From Corynebacterium amycolatum (GTDB lineage: Bacteria > Actinomycetota > Actinomycetes > Mycobacteriales > Mycobacteriaceae), in assembly GCF_016889425.1 (NCBI RefSeq), contig NZ_CP069513.1, positions 1,116,001-1,180,000 on the forward strand: 64,000 nt of DNA. Reading direction: 5' to 3'. Shown piece after piece: positions 63,278 through 64,000 of this stretch. Both the position numbers and the translations under genes were made by a program. The notes under the pieces were generated by a model, which saw only the letters and a list, made by a program, of their open reading frames with translations, was not told the DNA's origin and ran no database searches. The stretch's first letter is position 1. Each line of letters begins with the position of its first letter.

Positions 63278-64000
63278 CTAACTCAGCAGCAGGGTGAACA
63301 GCAGAACCGTCGGCAAGCAGGCGATTGTCGTAATCACGCCACAATCGCGTGCCTGCTCAAGGTTCCGGCCGAAGCGGGACGCGAATGTGTAGACATTTTG
63401 AGCAGTCGGCAAACCGGCGATAATCACGGCTGCCAGCAGCGCATGCCCGCTGAGTCCAAAGACGAAATGGCCGAACAGCAGAGCGAACGCTGGGTGGAGG
63501 AAAAGCTTCAGAGTCGACGCCACTACGACGGCGCGACGAGGGGAGTGGCCTGCTTCCATAAACGGCATACCATGCAGGCTGATACCGAAGGCCAGAAGTG
63601 CCATAGGCACCGCCGCCTGCCCCAATAGCCCCACCGGATGTGCCACGAACTGAGGTACTTCGATAGCAAACGCATTAATCGCAAGCCCCACCATCGCAGC
63701 CAGAAAAATAGGATTTTTCAGCGGAGCCATGATGACATTGCGGGGTCGAAAGCGGCCGCGGTTAGTGAGGATCTCCAGCACCGTCATGGAAGCGGGCGCA
63801 TAAAAAGCAATCTGAAAAATAAGGGCCGGGACGACGGCGGTAGCGTCGTGAAGCACCGCGACCGCGATGGGCACACCGAGATTAGCGACGTTGTTGTAAC
63901 TCGACGACATCGCGCCGACCACAGCATCAGCGCTGCGCTGTTTGAACATGGGTGCCACAAAGATTCGGTAGCACGCCGCCGTGGTCAAGGCAGACAGTGC
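63278..64000 (-). CDS. AEC-family transporter (N-terminal part outside the window)
   Basis: The last ~240 codons of a membrane transporter. At least seven hydrophobic helices, with the family stretch NNVANLGVPIAVAVL and later AGLPTAQNVYTFASRFG. The frame stays open to the window end, so the true start lies beyond 64000. Related to malate and auxin efflux carriers; substrate not known. Confidence 0.8.
   Translation of the reverse strand, partial: ALSALTTAACYRIFVAPMFKQRSADAVVGAMSSSYNNVANLGVPIAVAVLHDATAVVPALIFQIAFYAPASMTVLEILTNRGRFRPRNVIMAPLKNPIFLAAMVGLAINAFAIEVPQFVAHPVGLLGQAAVPMALLAFGISLHGMPFMEAGHSPRRAVVVASTLKLFLHPAFALLFGHFVFGLSGHALLAAVIIAGLPTAQNVYTFASRFGRNLEQARDCGVITTIACLPTVLLFTLLLS

Overview
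The window is a stretch of a Corynebacterium chromosome. The rRNA sequences are actinobacterial, intergenic DNA is moderately GC-rich, and most gene blocks match the order known from Corynebacterium and Mycobacterium: XPB helicase / helicase-associated protein / rpf / cold-shock protein / DUF3027; trmH / sepH / serC / gltA / FKBP / accD3; echA6 / ctpE; mctB-mctC; accBC / thtR / maf / accE-accD-accD / birA / purK / purE. Two acyl-CoA carboxylase beta genes in tandem, the split accD3 and an EchA6-like protein suggest a lineage with mycolate-type lipid metabolism. The species cannot be fixed from the sequence.

Layout. 1-489: end of one rRNA operon (23S 3' end, 5S, terminator). 490-2051: gene-poor DNA with decayed reading frames on the minus strand, then the promoter and leader of a second, directly repeated rRNA operon (16S 2052-3574, 23S about 3957-7051, 5S 7155-7272). 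7.5-21.4 kb: alpha/beta hydrolase, DNA-repair helicase pair, resuscitation-promoting factor, cold-shock protein, lipoproteins, purine permease, TrmH methyltransferase. 21.4-29.1 kb: cell-division regulator SepH, serine synthesis (serC), citrate synthase, FKBP isomerase, AccD3. 29.2-41.4 kb: ribokinase, an XRE regulator/membrane protein/ABC exporter cluster, aldo-keto reductase, EchA6-like protein, CtpE ATPase, the MctBC monocarboxylate uptake pair, GcvT. 41.5-47.5 kb: accessory zone with a lipoprotein, an RDD protein, a DtxR-type iron-box siderophore-interacting protein, an IS481-family insertion at the 3' end of tRNA-Arg(CCT), and cobF. 47.5-60.8 kb: acyl-CoA carboxylase region, with biotin ligase BirA that loads the AccBC biotin domain, and purine genes purK/purE. 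60.8-64 kb: membrane-anchored glutamate-synthase-domain protein, a TIGR03089-like protein and an AEC transporter cut by the window end.

How it fits together. AccBC (biotin carboxylase plus biotin carrier), the AccD subunits and AccE make malonyl-CoA and related products; BirA biotinylates AccBC. GltA, MctBC and Rpf carry upstream motifs resembling the carbon-source regulators RamB and GlxR. Many genes have a TANNNT -10 box about 7 nt before the start codon and no ribosome binding site, so leaderless transcription looks common. No CRISPR array, prophage or clear defence island is visible. The least explained items are two XRE-plus-membrane-protein modules, a family of palindromic intergenic repeats, and a long structured leader with a short ORF before the cold-shock gene.
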